From NCBI GenBank assembly GCA_046154545.1, contig JBJXGC010000147.1, positions 1 to 5,100 on the forward strand: a DNA stretch of 5,100 nucleotides, given 5' to 3'. Position 1 is the first letter of the stretch, and each line of letters starts with the position of its first letter. A model generated the notes under the pieces. The model was not told the DNA's origin. It searched no databases and worked only from the letters and a program-made list of their open reading frames with translations. The stretch is from JBJXGC01 sp046154545 (GTDB lineage Bacteria > Chloroflexota > Dehalococcoidia > Tepidiformales > Tepidiformaceae). Below, one piece after another: positions 1-4,971 of the stretch. Made by a program: the position numbers and the translations under genes.

Positions 1-57
1 AGCCCCGAGCATGCCCCCAGAGGACGAGTTTTCAGACCAGAGGGAGAGTGCCCTCAT
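1..57 (-). CDS. Start of an unidentified gene downstream of trpC (partial)
   Basis: A minus-strand ATG at 57..55 overlaps the trpC stop codon in an ATGA arrangement, the same 4-nt overlap used at most other junctions of this operon. The frame stays open to the window edge and gives 19 residues, MRALSLWSENSSSGGMLGA. These residues do not resemble the N-terminus of TrpF (which usually begins with a V-K-I-C-G-type motif) or of TrpB, the usual neighbours, so no function is assigned. No strong Shine-Dalgarno sequence is visible beyond a GGGG run in the last trpC codons. The support is positional only: the overlap and the open frame. It could instead be untranslated trailing sequence of the operon. 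Confidence 0.35.
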   Translation of the reverse strand, partial: MRALSLWSENSSSGGMLGA

Positions 58-866
58 GGTGCACACCCCAGCAGTTCGACGATTTTCGCGGCCGGGTCCC
101 CGGCTTCCATAAGGGCCTCGCCAACCAGCACCGCACCCGCCCCCGCTGCTTCGAACCGCTCAACGTCGGTGCGTGTCTGGATGCCGCTGAGGGCAGCCAG
201 CAGCGTCCCCTTCGGCACCATCGTGGCCAGGCGGTCTGTCGTGCCCAGATCGACGGTGAAGCTCCGCAGGTCGCGGTTGTTGATGCCGATGAGGCGCGCG
301 CCTGCTGCCACGGCCCGGGCCATCTCCGTTGCGTTGTTCACTTCGACCAGCGCGTCCATGCCGCACTCTTCCGTGAACTCGAGGAGGCCCCGGAGAGTCG
401 CGTCGTCGAGGCTGGCGACGATCAGGAGCAGTGCGTCGGCCCCGTAGGCACGCGCTTCGACCACCTGGTAGGGGTCGATGATGAAGTCTTTTCGCAGGAT
501 CGCCGGCCGCTGGTCACCCAGTTGGCCGACCGCCCGGCGCACCTGGAGCATGTCGTCCAGGCTGCCCTTGAACCAGGTTGGTTCGGTGAGGACGGAGATA
601 CCGGCGGCGCCGCCCTGGGCGTACTTCATCGCCTGGCGGGCGGCGTTCATGCCCGGCGCGATGTCGCCCTTGCTCGGTGAGGCGCGCTTGATCTCGGCGA
701 TCAGGGCCACAGGCGCGGATGCTTGCAGCCGGGCGACGAAGCCGGTCGTGGGCGGGGCCTCGCGCACGAGCTCCCGGAGGGCCGGGAAGGGTGTTGCCAG
801 CTTGGCGGCGAGGACATCCTCGCGCCGTTGGGCCACGATGCGGTCGAGGATGGTCGGCTCAGCCAC
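54..866 (-). CDS. trpC: Indole-3-glycerol phosphate synthase (TrpC)
   Basis: This cytoplasmic (βα)8-barrel enzyme converts 1-(2-carboxyphenylamino)-1-deoxyribulose 5-phosphate to indole-3-glycerol phosphate, CO2 and water, the step before tryptophan synthase. The 270-aa protein has the full family length and the expected motifs in order: AEIKRASPSKG (E58, K60, S64), LRKDFIIDPYQ (the catalytic general-acid lysine is K126), LVEV (catalytic glutamate E175), GINNRDL (N196), and a phosphate-binding AVLVGEALM near residues 245-253. It is a stand-alone TrpC with no fused TrpF domain. One oddity is that the normally conserved Glu of the ESGI motif is Leu226 (ALSGI). The start is GTG at 866, supported by an AGGAGG at 881..876 with 9-nt spacing. 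The gene overlaps the trpD stop by 8 nt, so the two are probably translationally coupled. Assignment is firm; full activity is less certain because of Leu226. Confidence 0.96.
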   Translation of the reverse strand: MAEPTILDRIVAQRREDVLAAKLATPFPALRELVREAPPTTGFVARLQASAPVALIAEIKRASPSKGDIAPGMNAARQAMKYAQGGAAGISVLTEPTWFKGSLDDMLQVRRAVGQLGDQRPAILRKDFIIDPYQVVEARAYGADALLLIVASLDDATLRGLLEFTEECGMDALVEVNNATEMARAVAAGARLIGINNRDLRSFTVDLGTTDRLATMVPKGTLLAALSGIQTRTDVERFEAAGAGAVLVGEALMEAGDPAAKIVELLGCAP

Positions 867-1884
867 CGGCGGCGCCCTCCTGGCTCAGGGCGACGTAGCG
901 GTTGAGCGTCTCCCTGGCCCGGCCCGAGTCGATTGACTCCGCGGCCAGGTGTGCCCCTTCCATGAAGTCTTTTGCTGCCCCGGCGACCCACAAGGCGGCT
1001 GCGGCGTTCATCAGGACGAAGTCCCGCATCGCGCCGCGCTCGCCGCCGAGCACAGTGTTCATGATGGCGGCGTTCTCGGCAGCATCGCCGCCGGCCACAC
1101 GCTCGAGGGGATGCTGGAGCAGGCCGAACGTTTCCGGTAACAGTGGCATCTCGACCACCGGCCCGCCATCGACGACCCACGCCTGGGTCGGGAGGGCCGG
1201 GCTTATCTCGTCCAGCCCTTCCGCTGAATGCACAACCATGACGCGGTCGAGGCCGCGGAGCCGAAAGGTCTCGGCTAACACCGGCCCAAGCGCCCTGATA
1301 CTCACGCCGACGAGCATCCGCCGTGGGTGGGCGGGGTTCGCCAACGGCCCGAGAAGGTTGAAGATCGTGCGGATACCCAGCTCGCGCCGGGCCGGTCCAA
1401 CGTGCCGGAAGGCCGGGTGAAAACGCTGGGCGAAGAGGAAGCAGAAGCCGCAAGCATCAATGATCGCGGCCGCCCGGGCGCCGCCGATGTCGAGGCGGGC
1501 ACCGAGCGCTTCGAGAACGTCGGCGCTGCCGCACTTTGACGAGGCGGCCCGGTTGCCGTGCTTCGCGACGCGGACCCCGGCGCCAGCCACCACCAGCGCC
1601 GCGGCCGTCGAGACGTTGAAGGTGTCGATGCCGTCTCCCCCGGTGCCGACGATATCCATGACGTTGTCGGCGGGCACGTACTCGGCGTGGCGCTGGGTCA
1701 CCTGCAGGCAGGCCGCGATGAGCGACGGCGGCTCGCCCTGCATCCGCAACCCCGTGAGGAAGGCGCCGATCTGGGCTGCGGTGGCCGCGCCCGCCAGGAT
1801 GACTTCGAGCGCGGCCGCGGCCTGCGCGTCGCTCACCCTGCCGTCATCGGCCAGTGCGCGGATAGCGTCCTGGAGTGCGGTCAC
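859..1884 (-). CDS. trpD: Anthranilate phosphoribosyltransferase (TrpD)
   Basis: This enzyme transfers phosphoribose from PRPP to anthranilate, giving N-(5'-phosphoribosyl)anthranilate, the second step of tryptophan synthesis. The 341-aa length is typical of a stand-alone TrpD. An N-terminal helical domain (about residues 1-70) precedes the nucleoside-phosphorylase-like catalytic domain. Visible motifs are GTGGDG at 80-85 (PRPP diphosphate loop), NVST at 90-93, KHGNRAASSKCGSAD at 108-122, the anthranilate-binding stretch HPAFRHVGPARRELG at 156-170 with R166/R167, NLLGPLANP at 176-184, and the metal-binding D225-E226 in GLDEIS. All expected catalytic features are present. The start is GTG at 1884, forming a GTGA overlap with the trpG stop. 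An AAGGG lies about 10 nt upstream inside trpG. The order trpG-trpD-trpC matches common bacterial trp operons. Confidence 0.97.
   Translation of the reverse strand: MTALQDAIRALADDGRVSDAQAAAALEVILAGAATAAQIGAFLTGLRMQGEPPSLIAACLQVTQRHAEYVPADNVMDIVGTGGDGIDTFNVSTAAALVVAGAGVRVAKHGNRAASSKCGSADVLEALGARLDIGGARAAAIIDACGFCFLFAQRFHPAFRHVGPARRELGIRTIFNLLGPLANPAHPRRMLVGVSIRALGPVLAETFRLRGLDRVMVVHSAEGLDEISPALPTQAWVVDGGPVVEMPLLPETFGLLQHPLERVAGGDAAENAAIMNTVLGGERGAMRDFVLMNAAAALWVAGAAKDFMEGAHLAAESIDSGRARETLNRYVALSQEGAAGG
876..881 (-). promoter_or_regulatory. Shine-Dalgarno site for trpC
   Basis: A full AGGAGG consensus on the minus strand lies inside the end of trpD, 9 nt before the trpC GTG start at 866. It is the clearest ribosome-binding site I found in the window. 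It supports the GTG start and suggests that trpC can initiate well in addition to being coupled to trpD. Confidence 0.75.
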
Positions 1885-2462
1885 CGGCGCCCACCCTTCA
1901 TTTCAAGGAAGTTCCTCAGCAGATCCTTGCCGTGCTCGGTGGCGATCGACTCGGGGTGGAACTGCACGCCTTCGACGGTGAACTCGCGGTGGCGGATGCC
2001 CATGATGATCCCGTTTTCCGACTTCGCCGTCACTTCAAGCTCGGCCGGCTGCGTCTCTGGAGTACCGGCGAGTGAATGGTAGCGGATGGCCGTGAAGTCG
2101 TTCGGGATGTCTTTGAACACGCCCTCGCCATCGTGGTGGATGGTTGAGGTCTTGCCGTGTTTGATCTCGCCTGCACCGGCGACTGTCCCGCCGTAGACAT
2201 CGTAGACGCACTGGTGGCCAAGGCAGACCCCGAGCACCGGTACGCGCCCGGCGAAGGCGCGGATGACGTCGCGGGAGATGCCGGACTCCTTCGGGGTGCA
2301 AGGCCCGGGAGAGATGACGACATGATCGGGGTGCAGCGCTTCGCAGTCGGCCAGCGTGACCTGGTCGTTGCGGACGACCACGACGGTCTCTCCGAGTTCG
2401 GACAAGTACTGGTAGAGGTTGTAGGTGAAGCTGTCGTAGTTGTCGATCAGGAGCGTCGTCAT
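1881..2462 (-). CDS. trpG: Anthranilate synthase component II, glutamine amidotransferase (TrpG/PabA type)
   Basis: This is the glutaminase subunit that hydrolyses glutamine and delivers ammonia to TrpE for anthranilate synthesis. Proteins of this type may also serve aminodeoxychorismate synthase (PabA role) in folate synthesis. The 193 aa form one class I amidotransferase domain: IDNYDSFTYNL at 6-16, oxyanion-region SPGPCTP at 51-57, nucleophile Cys80 in GVCLGHQ at 78-84, HGK at 102-104, and the remaining triad residues His169 and Glu171 in FHPES. All three catalytic residues are intact. It starts with ATG at 2462 in an ATGA overlap with the upstream 107-aa gene, and it overlaps trpD by 4 nt. 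Its neighbours trpD and trpC, with trpE further upstream, favour the TrpG role. It is separated from trpE by four non-trp genes. Confidence 0.96.
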   Translation of the reverse strand: MTTLLIDNYDSFTYNLYQYLSELGETVVVVRNDQVTLADCEALHPDHVVISPGPCTPKESGISRDVIRAFAGRVPVLGVCLGHQCVYDVYGGTVAGAGEIKHGKTSTIHHDGEGVFKDIPNDFTAIRYHSLAGTPETQPAELEVTAKSENGIIMGIRHREFTVEGVQFHPESIATEHGKDLLRNFLEMKGGRR

Positions 2463-2782
2463 CGGTCCATCCCTTCTTCGTGGGCCAGGTCGTCCGCCAC
2501 TTCGCGAAGGGCGGCCGCCAGTTCTTCGGGACCGTAGCCGTAGCCGCGCCGGTCCAACCCGAACTTCTTCCCGAGGTAGTCGGCGTCGAGGGAACTGGCG
2601 AGCCGGAGGTTCACCGGGTAGGCCGTGCCGGGTTCGCCCACGAGGGAGACGAGGAAGTACCCGTCACCCGCGGAGCGGGCGAAGCTGGCGATCTCCCTCA
2701 TCAGCGGCACCAGCACGAGCTCCACGCCATCCACCCGGTAGAAGCGCACAGCGAGGTGCTCGACCTGCTTTGTCATGGTCAT
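2459..2782 (-). CDS. Uncharacterised 107-aa protein in the trp operon
   Basis: I do not recognise this protein. Its 107 aa begin MTMTKQVEHLAVRFYRVDGV, followed by a mixed alpha/beta-looking middle (LVLVPLMREI, GYFLVSLVGE) and an acidic helical C-terminus (PEELAAALREVADDLAHEEG). There is no signal peptide, membrane segment, cysteine or obvious catalytic motif, so it is probably a small soluble cytoplasmic protein. A conspicuous RRGYGYGPEEL stretch lies near residues 78-88. It overlaps the HAD gene (ATGA at 2782..2779) and the trpG start (ATGA at 2462..2459), so it is coupled on both sides, which argues for a real expressed gene. An ATG two codons in (MTKQ) is an alternative start. Coding status is well supported; function is unknown. 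Confidence 0.8.
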   Translation of the reverse strand: MTMTKQVEHLAVRFYRVDGVELVLVPLMREIASFARSAGDGYFLVSLVGEPGTAYPVNLRLASSLDADYLGKKFGLDRRGYGYGPEELAAALREVADDLAHEEGMDR

Positions 2783-3435
2783 CGCGGCACCGCCGCAGCG
2801 ATCGATCGAAGCGCCTCCAGCACGCCGGCCGGGCTGCGCGCGACATAGAGCGGCGAGGCGTCGAGGAGGAGTTCGATGTCCAGCGAACCCCAGGTAGCGG
2901 CGATCGAGGGGCAGCCCGCGTTCCGGGCGGCGAACACATCGGCCGGGCTGTCACCGACCATCGCGACCTGGGCCGGGTCATCGACGAGCAGCCGGCTCAT
3001 CGCTTCGAAGATCGGCGCCGGGTCCGGTTTGTGCGCCTCCGTGTCGTCGCAGCCGACCACGGCCGCAAAGTAGCCGAGCAGGCCGGCGCTTTCGAGCTCT
3101 TCGGTGGCGCCCCAGGAGATCTTCGAGGTCACGATCCCGAGCGGGAGGGTGAGGTCGCGGCAGGCCTCAAGGACATCAACGACGCCTTCGAACGGCGCCG
3201 CCCGGTTGACGTGGTTGTAGTAGTAGTCGCGATAGCTGGCCACAAAGCGGGGGCCGTCATCCCCGAGGAGTCGCGTGCCCATCGCCTCCAGCGTGCCGCC
3301 CCGATGCGAGCGCCAGAGCGCTTCCGGGTCCACCCAACCGCCCACCGTTTCGCCGTAGGCATGCTCGAGCGCCCGCATCCTGCCCGGCAGCGTGTTCAGG
3401 AGGGTATCGTCGAGGTCCCAGAGCAGCGCCCTCAT
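2779..3435 (-). CDS. HAD-superfamily phosphatase, phosphoglycolate phosphatase-like
   Basis: This 218-aa protein is a HAD hydrolase with a helical cap inserted after motif I, as in the Gph/PpaX/phosphonatase subgroup. Motif I is DLDDTLLNT with nucleophile Asp7 and acid/base Asp9. Motif II is IVTSK with T103/S104. The motif III lysine is K136 in AHKPDPAP. Motif IV is MVGDSPADV with D162 and D166. All four catalytic motifs are intact, so it should be an active Mg-dependent phosphatase in the cytoplasm. The substrate cannot be deduced: a phosphorylated sugar, phosphoglycolate, a nucleotide or pyrophosphate are all possible. Its ATG at 3435 overlaps the stop of the Nudix-CMD gene and its stop overlaps the next start, so it is embedded in the trp transcript. 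No strong Shine-Dalgarno sequence precedes it, which suggests reliance on coupling. Confidence 0.9.
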   Translation of the reverse strand: MRALLWDLDDTLLNTLPGRMRALEHAYGETVGGWVDPEALWRSHRGGTLEAMGTRLLGDDGPRFVASYRDYYYNHVNRAAPFEGVVDVLEACRDLTLPLGIVTSKISWGATEELESAGLLGYFAAVVGCDDTEAHKPDPAPIFEAMSRLLVDDPAQVAMVGDSPADVFAARNAGCPSIAATWGSLDIELLLDASPLYVARSPAGVLEALRSIAAAVPR

Positions 3436-4307
3436 AGGGCCGCCCCCGGCCGGGGGACGCCTCGCGCCGCGAACACCTCTTCCATGATCGGCCAGGCCTC
3501 GAGGGCGGCCGGGAAGCCGGCGTAGACCGCGACCATGCGCAGCGTCTGGACGACCTGGTCCGGCGTCGCTCCATGGTTGAGGGCGCCGTTAATGTGCGAG
3601 CGGAGCGGTCCGGCTCTGCCTCCCAGAGCCGCCAGCATCGCCACCACTTCGAGGCTCCGCGTACGCCGGTCGAGGCCGGGGTGCGACCACACTTCGCCAA
3701 GGGCGAAATCGACGATGTCGTCGGCCAGCTCCGGCGAACTCTTCTTCATGCGGGCGAAGCCAAGGGTCGGGTCGGCGGCGCCGCCGAGGGTGCGGAGCAC
3801 ATCGAGCCCGGCCTCGTGCCGGCCCGGGTGTTCGGGGTCAGGCTCGCGGGCGCCCGCGGTTGCCGGGGGTGTCCCGGCATCGCGGTTGAGCGCCGCAAGG
3901 AGCTGGAGTCCGTCGTCGCCGGGCTCCAGCACGCCGTAGACGCGGAGGACGGCATCCCGCGTCCCGCCATCCATCGGCACATCGATCAGGTCGTCGAGGT
4001 GGAACCAGCCCGCTTCGTGGCCTTCGGGGTGCGCCGGCTCACCGGTCCAGTCCATCGGCGCATAGAGGTTCAGGACGTCATGCGACTCGCCCCGGGGGAC
4101 GTACGTGGTCTGGAGGAAGGCCTCGGCGATCTCGACGGTCACGATCCCAAGCTGGCGGAGAAGTGTGTCCATGGCGGCGTCCACGTCGTCCGACTCTTCG
4201 GCGAAGGAGCCGCCGGGGAGCGTCCATTCCCCGCCAGCGGGGCTGCGGAAGAGGAGAAGGCGCCCCTCGCGGTTGACCAGTGCCCGGAGTTCGATCTGTT
4301 GGCTCAT
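3432..4307 (-). CDS. Fusion of a degenerate Nudix domain and a carboxymuconolactone decarboxylase (CMD)-family domain
   Basis: This 291-aa protein has two domains. Residues about 1-130 look like a Nudix fold (RALVNREGRLLLFRS, then EWTLPGGSF at 27-35). In the Nudix box, aligned on G33 and G54, the conserved E39, R47, E48, E51 and E52 positions are S, D, T, R and Q, so the metal-binding glutamates are missing and pyrophosphohydrolase activity is unlikely. A Pro/Gly/Glu-rich linker (about 144-165) leads to a CMD/PcaC-like domain at about 168-283. Its family-typical blocks are GEVWSHPGLDRRTRSLEV (204-221), HINGALNHGATPDQV (238-252) and VAVYAGFPAALEA (259-271). There is no CxxC, so it is not an AhpD-type peroxidase. 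PcaC enzymes decarboxylate 4-carboxymuconolactone in aromatic catabolism, but many CMD proteins have other or unknown roles. It overlaps both neighbours by 4 nt. A single uninterrupted frame shows that the fusion is real. Confidence 0.88.
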   Translation of the reverse strand: MSQQIELRALVNREGRLLLFRSPAGGEWTLPGGSFAEESDDVDAAMDTLLRQLGIVTVEIAEAFLQTTYVPRGESHDVLNLYAPMDWTGEPAHPEGHEAGWFHLDDLIDVPMDGGTRDAVLRVYGVLEPGDDGLQLLAALNRDAGTPPATAGAREPDPEHPGRHEAGLDVLRTLGGAADPTLGFARMKKSSPELADDIVDFALGEVWSHPGLDRRTRSLEVVAMLAALGGRAGPLRSHINGALNHGATPDQVVQTLRMVAVYAGFPAALEAWPIMEEVFAARGVPRPGAAL

Positions 4308-4699
4308 CGTGTCTTCATCGCTACCGTATCAAGGATACTCAGGAGGAGGATGCGGAGGCTCCCCGGGAGCCCGGCCCCGCTTTCGACGGCGGCACGGTCG
4401 AGCCAGGACCCCGCGCCGGGCGGGATCTCGCCGTCCCAATCCCAGACGGTGTAGAAGCCGGAAAAGGCCTCGTCGGCTTCACTGTTGTCGCGATAGTTGA
4501 ACGCGCCCTGGGCCCAGATGTTCTTCGCCACAATGCCGAGCTGGTCGCTGATGTGCCCGGCCAGCTCGACCTTGCGGTCTTCAGCGAGGGGCCGGAATAC
4601 GCCGCCCGGCAGGCCCAGGCCACCGGGCAGGGCGCGCAAGAAGACGGAGTCGGCGCGGCGGAGGACGCCATAGACGCGTTCGGGCCGGCGGTCAGTCAC
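4304..4699 (-). CDS. Small Nudix-fold protein with a degenerate Nudix box
   Basis: This protein of about 131 aa resembles a single Nudix domain: RVYGVLRRADSVFLRAL, then LGLPGGVF (28-35), and a box region ending SDQLGIV (51-57). Aligned on G55, the catalytic R-E-x-x-E-E positions read G48, H49, D52 and Q53, so only one acidic residue (D52) remains. A normal hydrolase is unlikely, and a ligand-binding or regulatory role is possible. Its box end (QLGIV) matches that of the N-terminal domain of the next gene (RQLGIV), suggesting the two are related. I chose GTG at 4699 because an AGGGG at 4712..4708 sits 8 nt upstream. An in-frame GTG at 4708 would add three residues but directly abuts that AGGGG. 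The stop overlaps the next start by 4 nt. It is the first gene after the spacer that follows trpE. Confidence 0.75.
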   Translation of the reverse strand: MTDRRPERVYGVLRRADSVFLRALPGGLGLPGGVFRPLAEDRKVELAGHISDQLGIVAKNIWAQGAFNYRDNSEADEAFSGFYTVWDWDGEIPPGAGSWLDRAAVESGAGLPGSLRILLLSILDTVAMKTR

Positions 4700-4707
4700 G
4701 GAGCACA

Positions 4708-4712
4708 CCCCT
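4708..4712 (-). promoter_or_regulatory. Shine-Dalgarno site that decides the small Nudix gene start
   Basis: The minus strand reads AGGGG here, 8 nt before the GTG at 4699..4697. The alternative GTG at 4708..4706 abuts this element and would have no usable ribosome-binding site, so the shorter product is preferred. Because a spacer separates this gene from trpE, it has to initiate independently of trpE, unless the overlapping spacer frame is itself translated. Confidence 0.5.
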
Positions 4713-4723
4713 ACGCATTGGGC

Positions 4724-4734
4724 GGCGTAACGCC
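4724..4734. repeat. Short palindrome just upstream of the Nudix gene start
   Basis: GGCGT-A-ACGCC is an 11-nt near-palindrome 25 bp before the GTG start at 4699. It could be an operator half or a small RNA hairpin affecting initiation. A second small inverted repeat, GTCGCC-T-GGCGAC, is at 4749-4761. Both are short enough to be chance in this base composition. Confidence 0.25.
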
Positions 4735-4765
4735 TCTTGTGAAGTGGGGTCGCCTGGCGACGCGG

Positions 4766-4812
4766 CCCTCACCCCCTGCCCCCTCTCCCCGCGCGCGGGG
4801 CGAGGGGGAGCC
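4766..4812. repeat. GC-rich palindromic intergenic repeat element
   Basis: The sequence runs from CCCTCACCCCCTGCCCC through CTCTCCCC to GGGGCGAGGGGGAGCC. Its core is an inverted repeat with arms 4779-4793 and 4794-4808 that pair at 14 of 15 positions (the one mismatch is T4786 with C4801) around a GCGCGC centre. It resembles the 'CCCTCACCCCC...CCCTCTCCCC' class of dispersed hairpin repeats found between genes in many GC-rich genomes, including Chloroflexota. In the transcript it would form a very stable hairpin between trpE and the cassette. No U-tract follows on the minus strand, so it is not a canonical intrinsic terminator. It could stabilise mRNA 3' ends, attenuate transcription, or be a non-autonomous mobile repeat. 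Confidence 0.75.
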
Positions 4813-4853
4813 GAAGACGCAGTGGGAACCTCTGCGGTCCGCGCCGTCCGGGT

Positions 4854-4901
4854 GCCACGAAAGGATGGCGACACCGCCCCCTGGGATGCGGGATTCGTGG
4901 C
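4854..4901. repeat. Inverted repeat with 8-bp perfect arms in the spacer
   Basis: GCCACGAA at 4854-4861 and TTCGTGGC at 4894-4901 are perfect reverse complements separated by 32 nt. The loop contains a smaller GGCG/CGCC pair (4867-4870 with 4875-4878). It lies 71 bp downstream of the trpE stop in transcription order. It may form an RNA stem in the transcript or mark the end of an inserted element. An 8-bp match can arise by chance in GC-rich DNA. Confidence 0.35.
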
Positions 4902-4971
4902 GCGCCCTGGTGGCCTTGGCGCCCTGGCGATTCTCAGCTCAGATTGACTCCGCGGGTTGCGGGAGCGGTCG

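Larger units (their letters stand above)
4709..4971. other. Spacer between trpE and the Nudix gene, the only real gap in the operon
   Basis: These 263 bp hold no gene I can support strongly. They contain a GC-rich palindromic repeat (4766-4812) and several smaller inverted repeats. A minus-strand frame of 95 codons does span the whole spacer: its ATG (4979..4977) overlaps the end of trpE and its stop (4694..4692) overlaps the Nudix start. Its product is low-complexity, rich in Arg, Pro, Ala, Gly and Ser, runs straight through the palindromic repeat, and has a less GC-biased third codon position than the neighbouring genes. I therefore treat it as probably not a protein-coding gene, or at best the remnant of one broken up by the repeat. 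No T-run terminator or clear -35/-10 promoter is visible. Confidence 0.6.

Noticed and set aside
48..680. A 210-codon plus-strand frame opposite trpC.
   Set aside because: It is the antisense shadow of trpC, with no motif and no ribosome-binding site that would favour it.
701..1453. A 250-codon minus-strand frame overlapping trpD and trpC out of phase.
   Set aside because: It runs through the conserved coding sequence of two firmly identified genes, and its product is low-complexity Arg/Pro/Ser.
3432..3804. The CMD domain as an AhpD-type peroxidase or disulfide reductase.
   Set aside because: There is no CxxC pair, or any cysteine, in this domain. The GEVW, HINGALN and VYAGFPAA blocks are of the PcaC type.
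2440..4454. Long plus-strand open frames (2440-3525 and 3573-4454) opposite the HAD and Nudix-CMD genes.
   Set aside because: They are antisense to genes with clear family motifs, and their products are Arg/Gly/Pro/His-rich with no recognisable domain. They are expected by-products of strong GC bias at third codon positions.
4779..4808. The hairpin as an intrinsic (Rho-independent) terminator.
   Set aside because: No run of T residues follows on the minus strand, and genes continue downstream on the same strand. It is better called a palindromic repeat.
4709..4971. A trp leader peptide, T-box or other attenuator in the spacer.
   Set aside because: I see no short frame with tandem Trp codons and no T-box core. 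A leader would be expected before trpE, outside the window.
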